A DNA stretch of 64,000 nucleotides from Saccharomycopsis phalli (lineage: Eukaryota; Ascomycota; Saccharomycetes; Ascoideales; Saccharomycopsidaceae): assembly GCA_020342235.1 (NCBI GenBank), contig CP073214.1, positions 620,001 through 684,000 of the forward strand, in the 5' to 3' direction. The position numbers were made by a program, and so were the translations under genes. Every line of letters starts with the position of its first letter. Within the stretch, counting starts at the first letter, position 1. The notes under the pieces are model-generated. The model worked only from the letters and a program-made list of their open reading frames with translations. It was not told the DNA's origin and ran no database searches. Positions 38,495-48,425 of this stretch are shown here, one piece after another.

Positions 38495-40288
38495 CTAATA
38501 CCTTGGTAACGGCGGTGGTCTCTTCCAGTAATATTGTTTGTGCGTCTTTCTACAACTTCTTAAACTGCTGCCACCCTTGACAGAACTAACCATCTGAACT
38601 CTGTCGTCGTCGTCATCTTGCTCCATGTCATAATAATACTCTTCTTCAAGTGGCTTTCCCGCTGCATCCTTTCCCTTTCGGTAAATAACCCCTGCACATC
38701 TAATATCAGATATCACCAACCGGAGCTCTCTTTTGCTCAATCCGTCCAACTTCTTGCTAATTCCTTTAAGATGCGTTAACGGCGTCGACGCCAATCTCGA
38801 AAAGGCCAAGTGGTTAATTAACACCTTTTTGATTTCCTCCAAGTTATTGATTTCCAATAACAGCTGCTGCTTCTTAACCACGTCTTTATTCACAGCATCG
38901 ATTAAGGTCTTTGGATCCTCATAGTCATACGATTTCTTCTTGTCACTATCATCTTGCGTGGCTTTGACCGGCTTTTTAATATCGTCCTCAGAATGCTTCA
39001 TAGCTTTCTTTAAGCCCTCACTCTTCTTTATATCCATAATCTCTTTTATCTTTTCCAACGGTATAGCTTGTCCTTGGTTCAACTTGTTATCCAAAATTGG
39101 CTTCAACAGGCTATCCCCCGTGATGCTCGTCTTCACTCTTTTATTAGACTCCCCTTCATCAATAACTCTCTTTTTAGGAATGATTGGTGTTACATTCGGT
39201 GTTGTAGGTGCTTTAGTTACTGGATTTGCTTGTTTGCACGGTGTAGACTTGACTGCGTCATTAATCGCGCCTACTCTCTTGGCTGGAATAACTTTAGGAG
39301 GATTATTCTGATCAAGCAAGTTCTTTTGTGTTGGAGTTGTTGGGTTAGCAATCTTCGTCAAATCAGGAGAAATGCTAGACTTTGCGGGCGTTTGCAAAAC
39401 TGCTTGTGTCGTAGACGCCTCGCGAGCATCTTTCTTTTCATGGCCCTTGGATAATTCAACTTCAAAAGAGTCTGCCATTGGCTCTTCGTCCGTCAAATCA
39501 GGATCATCAGCGGCCGCAACTTCAACATGACAGATCATTCCTCTTATATCCAAAACAATGTTTGGCATTCTTGGAATTTTTAATACTTCGTTTGGAAGAA
39601 CAAAAAATTTGCTACTCTTGTCTGACATTTTCAATCCTCTTGGAAACGTAGTCAATCCCTTAACTACCAAATCTTTATATCTCAAGCTATTGCAACGCGA
39701 AAACTCAAGCACCTTCTCGGGAACCAACTCAAAGTTTTTTCTATCACCAAGATATTTAACTTTAGCATCAATTGGAATTTGTATTTCTAATGCATTCACG
39801 CCAAAACATTTAACAATTATCATTTCAGATTCACTATCATAAGAAAGTGACGCGTGCTTACGCGACACTAAATTTTTAGAGTCATTCAACACAACATCGC
39901 ACAAGGAGGATCTTCCAATAGTGACCGACTGACCATCAAGTGGTAACATAATATACTTATGCTCATAACTGGTACGCGTCAGTTTCAACTGAAACTTTGG
40001 ATTTTTAGACAAATCAGCGAATTCAGTGGACTTTCGAATATCATCAATAGTATGATACTCCTCGCCATCTGGAATGTCAAATTGAACAATTTTAGGTCCA
40101 GCATTGTCGCGAAGAGGTGAACTGCTACCCAAAGCACTAGAAGGGTCAGGCGTAGGATATTCTTGGTGGGAAGTCTTGACTTTAGTCAAGTGCTTCTTGA
40201 AGCTGGTGTTCTCCTTAACATACTCATCGGCCTCATTATCTGAGATTTCGTTATAAAGAGGAGAAGATGGTGGGAAATTAAACGACAT
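38495..40288 (-). CDS. TOS4: FHA-domain cell-cycle protein, Tos4/Plm2 family
   Basis: A 597-residue chromatin-associated FHA protein; the start is ATG 40288, as the longer frame uses GTG. The FHA domain spans about residues 112-175: TIGRSSLCDVVL, then SRKHASLSY and the strand IIVKCFGVNALEIQ, with the phosphothreonine-binding Arg, Ser and His present. The N-terminus (FNFPPSSPLYNEISDNEADE) is typical of Tos4/Plm2. A disordered middle rich in TP motifs (STPCKQ, TTPNVTP) is followed by a helical C-terminal region and an acidic run (QDDDDD) before a basic end. In S. cerevisiae Tos4 and Plm2 are SBF/MBF targets and recruit histone deacetylases in G1/S and replication stress. Two ACGCGT boxes lie upstream. 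Confidence 0.82.
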   Translation of the reverse strand: MSFNFPPSSPLYNEISDNEADEYVKENTSFKKHLTKVKTSHQEYPTPDPSSALGSSSPLRDNAGPKIVQFDIPDGEEYHTIDDIRKSTEFADLSKNPKFQLKLTRTSYEHKYIMLPLDGQSVTIGRSSLCDVVLNDSKNLVSRKHASLSYDSESEMIIVKCFGVNALEIQIPIDAKVKYLGDRKNFELVPEKVLEFSRCNSLRYKDLVVKGLTTFPRGLKMSDKSSKFFVLPNEVLKIPRMPNIVLDIRGMICHVEVAAADDPDLTDEEPMADSFEVELSKGHEKKDAREASTTQAVLQTPAKSSISPDLTKIANPTTPTQKNLLDQNNPPKVIPAKRVGAINDAVKSTPCKQANPVTKAPTTPNVTPIIPKKRVIDEGESNKRVKTSITGDSLLKPILDNKLNQGQAIPLEKIKEIMDIKKSEGLKKAMKHSEDDIKKPVKATQDDSDKKKSYDYEDPKTLIDAVNKDVVKKQQLLLEINNLEEIKKVLINHLAFSRLASTPLTHLKGISKKLDGLSKRELRLVISDIRCAGVIYRKGKDAAGKPLEEEYYYDMEQDDDDDRVQMVSSVKGGSSLRSCRKTHKQYYWKRPPPLPRY

Positions 40289-40551
40289 CTTGTTAACCAC
40301 AACTTCTCAAGTTATTCGACAAGATTTGTGACTTTGGTGAATAAATAGTTCACTTGGTAACGATTATTTTTGAATAATTGAAAAGTAATCGACGATTTCG
40401 ATTTATCTCAACTTTCAAGGTTTCAAAAGATTTGAAAAAGTAGAGCAAATGGAGATATATAAATTTACGCGTGCGCGTATGTAAACACCATGTACCAGAC
40501 TAGTGGAACAAACAAACGCGAACGCGTACCCACTAAGAATTAAAGTGAATT
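40289..40551 (-). promoter_or_regulatory. TOS4-type promoter with two MCB (ACGCGT) boxes
   Basis: ACGCGT occurs at 40467-40472 and 40522-40527, with further CGCG nearby (GTGCGCGTA, AACGCGAACGCG). ACGCGT is the MluI cell-cycle box bound by MBF (Mbp1-Swi6). GTAAACA, a forkhead-type core, is at 40481-40487. The region serves only the minus-strand FHA gene. Confidence 0.75.
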
Positions 40552-42582
40552 TCATATCTCCGTATCCTCGGACGAAAATGCATAATATAAATTATCAGCC
40601 TCGTCTGGCGTGATCAAAATTTCCAAGATATCTCTTGCCATGGTTATTGTGTTATTTGGGAATCCAAACTCTATACTTTTAGCGAAAGTCGGATTCTCGT
40701 CGAGGGACAAATTCTCAATATTTTGATTTAATAGACATCCATTATAATTAAATTTCCTCGAATCCTTTATTAATGCTATTGCATCCTCGACATTACCACC
40801 TAAACTCCCGCTAAATGCAATTCTGGCAAGTACCACAATCAACTGTCTTTTGACGCCATTTGAGATTCTCGATAACAAATCCGAATCAGAGCAAATGACG
40901 GGAGAAATCAATAAAATTATCTGGCATATTATCTCTATGTTCATACTAAGCAAATGTGATCTTGGCTGTCTGAACATGTATTCTTGTTGAATCCTCATCT
41001 CTGATACAAGTACTCTAACGGATTCTGGAGAGTTCAAGTAGCTGATTTCCTCGATTTTCTTGATTGATAAATAATTTTCAAAATAGTTTAGTATTGATTT
41101 CTTCAAGTAGATCACTTGTATATTGTGGTTTTGTAGTTCCGTTATTGAAGGGTTATCCATTTGATGCAAGCTTTTCTCACTTATTGGAAATGGAAAGGTA
41201 ATATACTTATGGTCCCAAGTTGCCTCGGTAGGAATAAACTCCGCAAGCAACCCTATTCTTGTGTTATTTCCCATACATCTATTCAAGCCATGATAAAAAA
41301 ATTGTGGCTGAGGCTCGATGTTGGCTCTTAGTTGATTGAGTAATAGCTGTATCAACTCTTTATCAGAGTATTTAGATTCAAAGTTGAGGCTCTTCAGCTC
41401 CGATATATTGACTGCAAAGTCATTACTTACAGAGGAATTCAAGCACTGTACGAAATTAATTATGCAGTTCACAGGACATGAAGAAGACAATGAGAACCGA
41501 AGCACCTTCAAAGAAACAGTATCATTCCATAATTGCGGAAGAAACTCGTCTTTAAATCCAGAAGCAATGTCAATAAGAGACTCGAGTATGTCATAACAAA
41601 ATATAATGCACATGCAGTAGATATTAACCGTTTGGACATTTTTGGTGGGCTTGAAGTTCAAAATTTCCTCCGCTTGTGAAGAAAAACTTTCCACACTATT
41701 ATCTATTACAATCAAAAACTTATCCAACATGTGTAAAACAAAGCGAGTAATATTTTGCAATGTAACTGCGTTTACAGCATTAGTTCGAAAGTTAATGCTG
41801 AGATGAATCAAACTGAGCAATAGTGGAATGATCAATATATCACTTTTATCGAAAAGTTCTTGGATAACATGGATTAGAAACCCAATAAATCTGGCAATTA
41901 ATTTGTCTAACCGCAACCCAACTTCGATAGGTATTAAATATCTCATTATGATAGCCTCTAAAGAGTCACTTGACGGAGCAAAGCTGTGCTCCTCATAGGA
42001 GAAGCCAAACAGAAGACATACTCTTGATAACATTTTCATAGTAGTTCTTTCGCTGCCAATAATTTTGTGAGTCAATACACTCGTCAAGAAAAGCGATTTA
42101 TAGTCCGGCTGTCTTACGATCTTGGGCTGTTTCACGGGCTCTTCTATCTGAGAGATCTTCCTTCTTTTATTATTATTTGGATTTTTCAATTCTGCAACAT
42201 AGAAATTCTTTTCATTTTCCAACTTGGCTATCTTGTCTTCCAATTTCTGTATCCTGGTTTCCTTTTCCTTACTATACTTGTTGTGATTAGCAACAATGGT
42301 CTTCAATTGTTGATTTTTGTTACTTTCAAGTTCCTTAAGTTTGCTGCGAAGAACAGCAATTTCTCCTATTGCCTGTAAATATTTATTATTCACCGACTCA
42401 TTCAAACTGTTGCCAAAATCTTTAGACCCTAACAGACTTTTCGTAATATCATCATTGTCATTTTCTGTATCTATAGAATCATTGTTTTTTTGCGTAACCT
42501 GTGTAGATGGCCTTTCAGTTAGGGCGATAAATTCTTCATCATCAGTGAACTCATCGCCAAAACTACCATCGGATGGAGTCAT
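40552..42582 (-). CDS. LCD1: Lcd1/Ddc2 (ATRIP), Mec1-binding DNA damage checkpoint protein
   Basis: Recruits the Mec1/ATR kinase to RPA-coated DNA. ATG 42582 (676 residues) is preferred because its acidic opening (GSFGDEFTDDEEFIALTERP) lines up with the S. cerevisiae N-terminus (GEFSSDDDDDILLELGTRP); another ATG at 42663 would add 27 residues. A coiled coil (about 70-135) and a basic KRRKISQ motif follow, as in Lcd1. The helical-repeat region opens PDYKSLFLTSVLTHKIIGSE (yeast PDETSLFLESILLHQIIGAD), and the end RDILEILITPDEADNLYYAF matches yeast ESKSFDLTTLEEADSLYISM. It is divergent from the small-peptide gene across 1.2 kb. Confidence 0.85.
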   Translation of the reverse strand: MTPSDGSFGDEFTDDEEFIALTERPSTQVTQKNNDSIDTENDNDDITKSLLGSKDFGNSLNESVNNKYLQAIGEIAVLRSKLKELESNKNQQLKTIVANHNKYSKEKETRIQKLEDKIAKLENEKNFYVAELKNPNNNKRRKISQIEEPVKQPKIVRQPDYKSLFLTSVLTHKIIGSERTTMKMLSRVCLLFGFSYEEHSFAPSSDSLEAIIMRYLIPIEVGLRLDKLIARFIGFLIHVIQELFDKSDILIIPLLLSLIHLSINFRTNAVNAVTLQNITRFVLHMLDKFLIVIDNSVESFSSQAEEILNFKPTKNVQTVNIYCMCIIFCYDILESLIDIASGFKDEFLPQLWNDTVSLKVLRFSLSSSCPVNCIINFVQCLNSSVSNDFAVNISELKSLNFESKYSDKELIQLLLNQLRANIEPQPQFFYHGLNRCMGNNTRIGLLAEFIPTEATWDHKYITFPFPISEKSLHQMDNPSITELQNHNIQVIYLKKSILNYFENYLSIKKIEEISYLNSPESVRVLVSEMRIQQEYMFRQPRSHLLSMNIEIICQIILLISPVICSDSDLLSRISNGVKRQLIVVLARIAFSGSLGGNVEDAIALIKDSRKFNYNGCLLNQNIENLSLDENPTFAKSIEFGFPNNTITMARDILEILITPDEADNLYYAFSSEDTEI

Positions 42583-43761
42583 AGACCTGTGATCTATCTG
42601 GATCAATATCAATGAATTATGTACATGAAGCCCTGATGTCACCACACCAACATCGAATGTCATCAAATAAGTAGAATTTATAGCAGATATTTTATTGGAT
42701 ATTATATCACCGGTGATGTATTCAGGTTAAATTATTACTTTGTTCTTGTCACTAGAGCCTTATTCCACGCTTGTTAACCGTTACCATCGCCGTTACGCCA
42801 AGATCTGGGGCAAGATATCTAGTTCTCCTAATGAGCTCATACAGTTGAAATTATTTTCTCGCTATTAAATGCGTGATGCCACTACCGTTTTGCGAAGGTA
42901 ATCTATATCCAAGCGTAGAGAGGGCCAGTGCTAAGTGCATGATGGCTTCAAAATTACTCTTTCTATATTTAAGACCTTGTGCTATTTTTTGTAATGGAAA
43001 ATAGTTGGATAATACTATCTCTACTATAGGGTTCTAGCAAGGCCATACCCCATTGATATTGTAATCTATTGATGTGATAATCCGTCTTGGTTGGTTTATT
43101 TAACCGCAGTGTTATACGCTAGTCTACAGGCTACGGGATTCCTTGTACCATAAACAAGTCTCGAACCGAATTGGAAAATACCAGATCTTGCCAATTTTTC
43201 TATTTTAAGATATGTTGTCATGTCGCACACAACTGATGCCTTGTAAATCTGGAATGTTGGCTATAGGATACAGTAAAATTTAGTTATATCGTCACATCTA
43301 CAATGAACACAAGGTGTTTGTATAGATGAATATAGTCTGTTGGATTTTTATTTTCATTCATTGCCCATTTCAGCTTTTTAATTTTGTGAATGGGCTCCAA
43401 TTGATTCATACCAAACATTAGCGTTCCTTATTGTCGTGTGACAGCACAGCTATGCCTTGGCATTGTGTCTTGAGTGTTTAAAAATATCTACAAAGCCATC
43501 AAGCCATAGATATCCAGAAATTTCCCAATCGATCATGCCATGGGCATTCCTGACTATATTCCTAAATTACGGTACTCTGTTTTACTATGTAATACCGTCA
43601 AGAAGTCAGATGTAACTGTACGATAGTGCCTAAGAAATTCTGTACAGTGCGTTATGATAAATTAATGCCCATTGAGAAGTATAATATAAATATCTCTCTA
43701 ATTCTATACCGACTTGCATCGTTCAGTACAACAGATCAATAAGCACTACAAGATATTAAAA
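42583..43761. other. 1.2 kb divergent intergenic region
   Basis: Between LCD1 and the small-peptide gene. It is AT-rich with no coding-like frame and no recognised RNA gene. The peptide gene has a TATA box (TATAAATA, 43685-43692) about 70 bp before its ATG and an A-rich leader. Confidence 0.45.
43685..43692 (+). promoter_or_regulatory. TATA box of the small-peptide gene
   Basis: TATAAATA, about 70 bp upstream of the ATG at 43762, at a normal distance for a yeast TATA-type promoter. Confidence 0.5.
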
Positions 43762-43890
43762 ATGCAATTTACTACTCTCACATCTACTGCTGTTCTTGCT
43801 CTTAGTGCTTTGGTGAATGCAGCCCCAATTCCAGTGAATATTCAGGAAATCATGCTTGAAAAAAGAGTGGTGTTCCAAGAGCTCGTCTAA
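43762..43890 (+). CDS. Tiny secreted peptide precursor, 42 aa, with Lys-Arg site
   Basis: The frame reads MQFTTLTSTAVLALSALVNA, then APIPVNIQEIMLEKR, then VVFQELV and TAA. The first 20 residues are an ideal signal peptide with an Ala-x-Ala-like cleavage (VNA|AP); the next 15 resemble a pro-segment ending in Lys-Arg, the Kex2 processing site, leaving a heptapeptide. A TATA box at 43685 and an A-rich 5' leader (ATATTAAAA before ATG) support expression. It does not resemble known alpha-factor precursors and has no CAAX box, so it is not an a-factor. It could alternatively be the remnant of a longer secreted protein. It is too short for standard gene callers. Confidence 0.6.
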   Translation: MQFTTLTSTAVLALSALVNAAPIPVNIQEIMLEKRVVFQELV

Positions 43891-44081
43891 ATTATTGTCC
43901 ATGTCACGTTAATTCATTGTGTATTATATTATTTCTTGACCAGATACACAGGTCGCCTATATATTATCAGCCGTTGTATAATATTAATTCATTATTAAAC
44001 AAGTCTCGCGTAGATGTGCATAAGTCTTACAGGCTACAGTTCCAGTTGCGTAGTATATTCAGCCTCAAGTCATATGTTATC

Positions 44082-44315
44082 CTAATGGGAAATCTCAATT
44101 GGCATTAGATGAATATGACCATGATCTATTGAAGGTCTTCTCTGACCGGTCCCACAAGCAGGAGGATAATGTGATACCTGGTGCACATTCAAACAATCAC
44201 ACCAATATTCTTTAGGGGTTGTACCCATGGCAGCTTTTATATGGCTATCGTCCACATCAGAACATTGAGTATAGGATTTCTTGTAGCACAAAGTACAAAG
44301 AGTAGCTTGACACAT
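44082..44315 (-). CDS. Small Cys-rich conserved fungal protein, 77 aa
   Basis: Its N-terminus, MCQATLCTLCYKKSYTQC, then PKEYWCDCL, follows a pattern I know from short uncharacterised fungal proteins (MCxxxxCxxCxKxxWxGCGxH...VPxxxWCxC). The spacing of five to six Cys suggests metal binding. Differences from the usual pattern are Tyr for Trp, and Gln-Cys-Ser for the Gly-Cys-Gly turn. The remainder (YPPACGTGQRRPSIDHGH) is His/Pro-rich. It has no signal peptide, so it is likely cytosolic. The function of the family is unknown to me. It lies tail-to-tail with the small-peptide gene. Confidence 0.7.
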   Translation of the reverse strand: MCQATLCTLCYKKSYTQCSDVDDSHIKAAMGTTPKEYWCDCLNVHQVSHYPPACGTGQRRPSIDHGHIHLMPIEISH

Positions 44316-45020
44316 GATTAAATAGTAAACAAAATAATAGATAGCTTTTATTTCGCAATATCATCTCTTTATATATCCTCTGTCAAATAAGGTTTATTCA
44401 CTCCAGTCAAATGCAAGTTGATGATCATCTTTTCTGCTCTAAAAGATGATCCCAATATTTTTTGATTGGCAGACAAGCTAAAAAAAAAAAAGGAATTTAA
44501 TAAAAGAAATATATATACATTAGCCCCTTACTTATTTGAATTTGTTATAGTTCGAAATATTGGAGAAATTGCCTGTCCAGCAAAAAATTATTTGACTCGT
44601 GCTTGCTCTTAGTGCATAAATATATCTCAATAACTATTGGCGATAATACAAAAGCTGTACGAACAATCCGCATCCACTCAAGTAAAGTCAATTCAAATCA
44701 ATACCTTTAAATTACAAACAGTGTAACAAGGAAAATGGTTTTGGACGATCATTATGTTGCTTGACTGTTGATATCTATGACCCAATGTTAAATATGATTT
44801 ACCGAGATTTTCGATTTCATGGGGTACAGGTATTGACATTTGAATATCCGAGCCACTGCTTGGAGGCATGTCGATAAATCCGGAGTAGAAATTACAGTGA
44901 ATTTCATATTTACAGTATTCAGTATGATTCATTAAATGCAATAACAGAGATATATTCTAATTTCATAATTGCGGCTGAAGGCATGGTATTACTTACCCGC
45001 CTTCTTGGTATCCCGGGGCT
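44316..45020. other. Gene-free region between Cys-rich gene and GIN4 3' end
   Basis: 705 bp, AT-rich, with poly(A) at 44481-44491. An 82-codon minus-strand frame (44693-44941) exists, but nothing supports it as coding. An inverted repeat, GATGATCATCTTTT...AAAAGATGATC, lies at about 44422-44451. Confidence 0.45.
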
Positions 45021-48000
45021 TTAGATTAGCACACCCTCGTCATTTAACACACCCTCAATTTCCAATAAAAATTTATCAAATATTATCGTGTTCCCTTTTA
45101 CCTTTTGGAATTCCAATTTAGATTTGTCGCGGTGCTCGTAAATAAAGATTTTGAACTGGCAGGTGTTCTTTCTAAACAAAGATTTACCTTTGGAATTTTT
45201 GATGCCTCCAGAAATCACATTATCCTTCAACTTCACGTCCTTGATTCCATATTTCTTCCAGTTGACCAACAATGACTTAATAGCAATGAGTGATTCATTT
45301 CTGGACAACCCAATAATCAATTCCTTGTTATTGTTCTTGTTAATAGAGAAATTTGATGGATTTTCTTTGATTATTGTGGCATGCTTATCCTTCTTGACTG
45401 AGGATTTGCGTCTGAATAATGACGCATTCTTCTGTTTTCCTGTCACCCCATTAGTAATTAGTTGGTAGCTAGACTGATCCTCATTGGAGATAAATTTAAC
45501 ATTGCTCTCCTCATTTATTACTCTTGTTGTTAGACTTTCAGCGTGGAATGGGCTTTCCGAAGTATCAGTTATCTCAGGATCTTCTTTGTAGTATCCCTTG
45601 TAGTTTCTATCACAATCCATCGTTCTTTTGATTAGATCCTTTGTTGAGTCACCAAAATTCGCATTATCCAAAAACGAGTCCGGCGTACCATAATTAGACT
45701 CAATCACACCATGCGGAGGAGGAGTCTCGATGTCTGACTGCCGATTTGGGGTTACCATTTCAAATTCGTGCTCGATATCATCAATAGTTTCTTCGTGAAG
45801 TTCCTGAATCAACGGTTTCATGACTTTGGTATTGCTATCAATAGTAGAACTAAAGTTTCTCAATGATGACTTCGAATCACTTCCCGAGGCATTGGTAGGC
45901 TCAAAAATATCATTGGACTGCGAGAAAATTAATGATTCTTTTGACTCAGTAGTAACGCTGAATGGCGACCCATTAATTCCTAAACCTGGATCTAATCTTG
46001 AAATCGGAGGCTTGTTAATAAGCTTATTCTTGTTCAAATATTTCTTGCTCGCTAATTGTCTGATATCGTCAATAGTAAGTACGTCAGAAGTAGCTGATGC
46101 AGAAGCTTTTGCTGCCTCTTGCTTCTTCTTGGCAGACTCTTCCGCAGCCTTTTTCTTAGCTTCCTTTTTAGCAATCTCCTTGGCTTCTTCCTCCCTAGCC
46201 TTTCTATCAATGTAACTTTCCCCAAAAATGTTCTCGTACTTAGCATCAGTCTTACCAAAAAATTGGTCGCACAAGCCCTCAAATTCCGACTTTGTATTAG
46301 TAGTAGCATCCTCAATATAATAATTTTTACTGGTACCTCTGTCATTTGCACGAATGTAGTTAGACAACACTTTAGAAGACAACGTAGACTTGATGGTTCT
46401 CTTGCTAGCAGAGCTTTTCATACTCTTAGCCTTCTTGCCCTTCTTCTTCTTTGAAGTTTCTATTTGATAGGTATTCTCGCCATTAATAAGATAAGAAGAC
46501 GTTTTGAAGCGTTTATTACGCTTAGGCAGCACTTTATAATTCACAACTAACTTCTTAGAAACTTCATTGTCCAAACGTTTTTGATTCTCCAACTCTTCGT
46601 TAGACAATTCAAAGTCAAAGTTGTCTCGACTGTATGAATTCAAGTTGTAAGTGTTCAAGTTTAACTTAGAGTAGCTAGAGGACAACTTGTCCATACCATC
46701 AACTGGAACCCCTGGAGATAAGACGTTGATGGCCTCGTCGTACTGATTGTCAAATTCGTCATCATCAAAGTCATCATAGGTTTGAAAGTAACTGCGGTCC
46801 CTCATAAACCGCTGCGTATCGATATGGCCATCCTTTAAGTATTGACTCAAATTTAGTGAACCTTCATAAGAAGCTATGCTATTGCTTATCTTCATAAAAT
46901 TCTTTTCACTGTACTGGGAATTATAATATTTTGAGAGGTTCTTTTTTGACTTAATTTGGTAATTCAATTTGTGAAGAGAGCTATTCTTACTGTGTGTGAT
47001 GTGTTTCTTGTTATACATAGCCCTGCGCTTACTACTAGCAACAATAGAGATGCTAGAATAAGTCTTTGACATTTTCAAATCCTTCATTTCTGCAGGATAG
47101 CAGTCTTCTTCAATCTCCATCTCCTCTTGGTGGTTGATAATATTATCCTTGATAACAAACTTTTTGGCCTTGATGTCAAAATCAATTAATAATGAGTAGA
47201 AGACCTTGTCAATATTGACTTTATTATTAGTTAGGTTGTCAACAATATCAGCCTGGTTTTTCTTGTTGTGATACAAGATCATTAAATGATTGAATATTCT
47301 CTTTTCAATGTTTTCCGTGTTGGCTAATCTCTTTGTGAAGTTGAAATTGTTGATTATCACGTCGCCCTTGCTGTTAGTTTTTACCAATTCTTGATTGATG
47401 GAGTTTGTAAAAACATTAATATTGCGATAATTTTCCACCCGGTTCTTATTGTAGTACCCCAAGCCATATTTCTGGAATAACTCATGTTTCAAGACTTGTT
47501 CGGCATCATATCGACTATTAGGGTTCAAGTCCAACATCCGGGAGATCAAATCTTTAGCCTCCGGGGACAAAAAGTCCGGGACAACATATTTGCCCTTTTG
47601 GACTAGGATCAACAAGTCTTTAATATTTTCCAAGTCAAAAGGCAACGTGCCACAAAGCACAGAGTATAATATAACACCACAAGACCATATATCGGACTTT
47701 AATCCGTTGTAGTCGGAGGCGTTGATCACTTCAGGGGCCGCATAATGAGGCGATCCGCAAGAGGTGCTTAATAAAAATGCAGGAATCTTGGTTGTATTGT
47801 TCTGGGAGTCGGTGGAGTATTTTAGCAATTCCAAAGTTGCCATGCCAAAGTCGGCAATTTTCAAATGGTTATTTTTATCTATTAATATGTTTTCCAACTT
47901 CAAGTCTCTGTGCACTATACCCCAGTTGTGCAAGAAAAGCACGCCGCTCATCAATTCGTCAAACAATTTAACGGCATTGTACTCTGTTAATGGACCATTG

Positions 48001-48425
48001 CACTTGACGAGATACTCAAACAACTCGCCGCCACTGACATACTCGGTTATCAAATACAAGTGGTTCTTTGACTCATAGACGTCATACAATTTCATGATAT
48101 TTTCATTGTTTAACAATTTCATAATAATGATTTCCCGCTGAATTCCGTACGGCAATCCGGCTGAGTCAACCTCATTTGAGGAGATTTCATTGGGGTCCAA
48201 GTGTGATTTGTTGACGATCTTTATTGCCGCTTGTTTACCGGTGACCTCATGGGTCCCGAGTATAACTTTTGAGGTTGAACCTTGTCCCAATAGTTTACCG
48301 AATTTCCAAGGCCCCAATTGTTTCTGGATCTTCTTGGAATATTTTTGAATGTAGTTACTGTGATTATTGTGCGAGGACGGTATCAATGCCGAGGCGATTG
48401 ACGTTGAACTTGTGTAGACCTCCAT
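45021..48425 (-). CDS. GIN4: Nim1-family septin-associated kinase Gin4
   Basis: A 1134-residue kinase that organises septins at the bud neck and links morphogenesis to mitosis. The start is ATG 48425 (MEVYTSSTS); the frame continues upstream to 48806 but that part looks noncoding. The kinase domain spans about residues 38-345: LGPWKFGKLLGQGSTSKV, AAIKIV, VHRDLKLENIL, DFGMA and CGSPHYAAPEV, with an ~18-residue Asn/Thr/Lys insertion in the activation segment. The long middle has the septin-region motifs FEGLCDQFFG (yeast FATLIDEIFE) and PISRLDPGLG, identical to yeast Gin4 PISRLDPGL. The C-terminus (KYGIKDVKLKDN...EIEGVLNDEGVLI) is the KA1-type membrane-binding domain. Confidence 0.9.
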   Translation of the reverse strand: MEVYTSSTSIASALIPSSHNNHSNYIQKYSKKIQKQLGPWKFGKLLGQGSTSKVILGTHEVTGKQAAIKIVNKSHLDPNEISSNEVDSAGLPYGIQREIIIMKLLNNENIMKLYDVYESKNHLYLITEYVSGGELFEYLVKCNGPLTEYNAVKLFDELMSGVLFLHNWGIVHRDLKLENILIDKNNHLKIADFGMATLELLKYSTDSQNNTTKIPAFLLSTSCGSPHYAAPEVINASDYNGLKSDIWSCGVILYSVLCGTLPFDLENIKDLLILVQKGKYVVPDFLSPEAKDLISRMLDLNPNSRYDAEQVLKHELFQKYGLGYYNKNRVENYRNINVFTNSINQELVKTNSKGDVIINNFNFTKRLANTENIEKRIFNHLMILYHNKKNQADIVDNLTNNKVNIDKVFYSLLIDFDIKAKKFVIKDNIINHQEEMEIEEDCYPAEMKDLKMSKTYSSISIVASSKRRAMYNKKHITHSKNSSLHKLNYQIKSKKNLSKYYNSQYSEKNFMKISNSIASYEGSLNLSQYLKDGHIDTQRFMRDRSYFQTYDDFDDDEFDNQYDEAINVLSPGVPVDGMDKLSSSYSKLNLNTYNLNSYSRDNFDFELSNEELENQKRLDNEVSKKLVVNYKVLPKRNKRFKTSSYLINGENTYQIETSKKKKGKKAKSMKSSASKRTIKSTLSSKVLSNYIRANDRGTSKNYYIEDATTNTKSEFEGLCDQFFGKTDAKYENIFGESYIDRKAREEEAKEIAKKEAKKKAAEESAKKKQEAAKASASATSDVLTIDDIRQLASKKYLNKNKLINKPPISRLDPGLGINGSPFSVTTESKESLIFSQSNDIFEPTNASGSDSKSSLRNFSSTIDSNTKVMKPLIQELHEETIDDIEHEFEMVTPNRQSDIETPPPHGVIESNYGTPDSFLDNANFGDSTKDLIKRTMDCDRNYKGYYKEDPEITDTSESPFHAESLTTRVINEESNVKFISNEDQSSYQLITNGVTGKQKNASLFRRKSSVKKDKHATIIKENPSNFSINKNNNKELIIGLSRNESLIAIKSLLVNWKKYGIKDVKLKDNVISGGIKNSKGKSLFRKNTCQFKIFIYEHRDKSKLEFQKVKGNTIIFDKFLLEIEGVLNDEGVLI

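Noticed and set aside
44693-44941. 82-codon minus-strand frame near the Cys-rich gene
   Set aside because: It has an ATG and a partly protein-like middle, but no motif, bias or signal; too weak to call.
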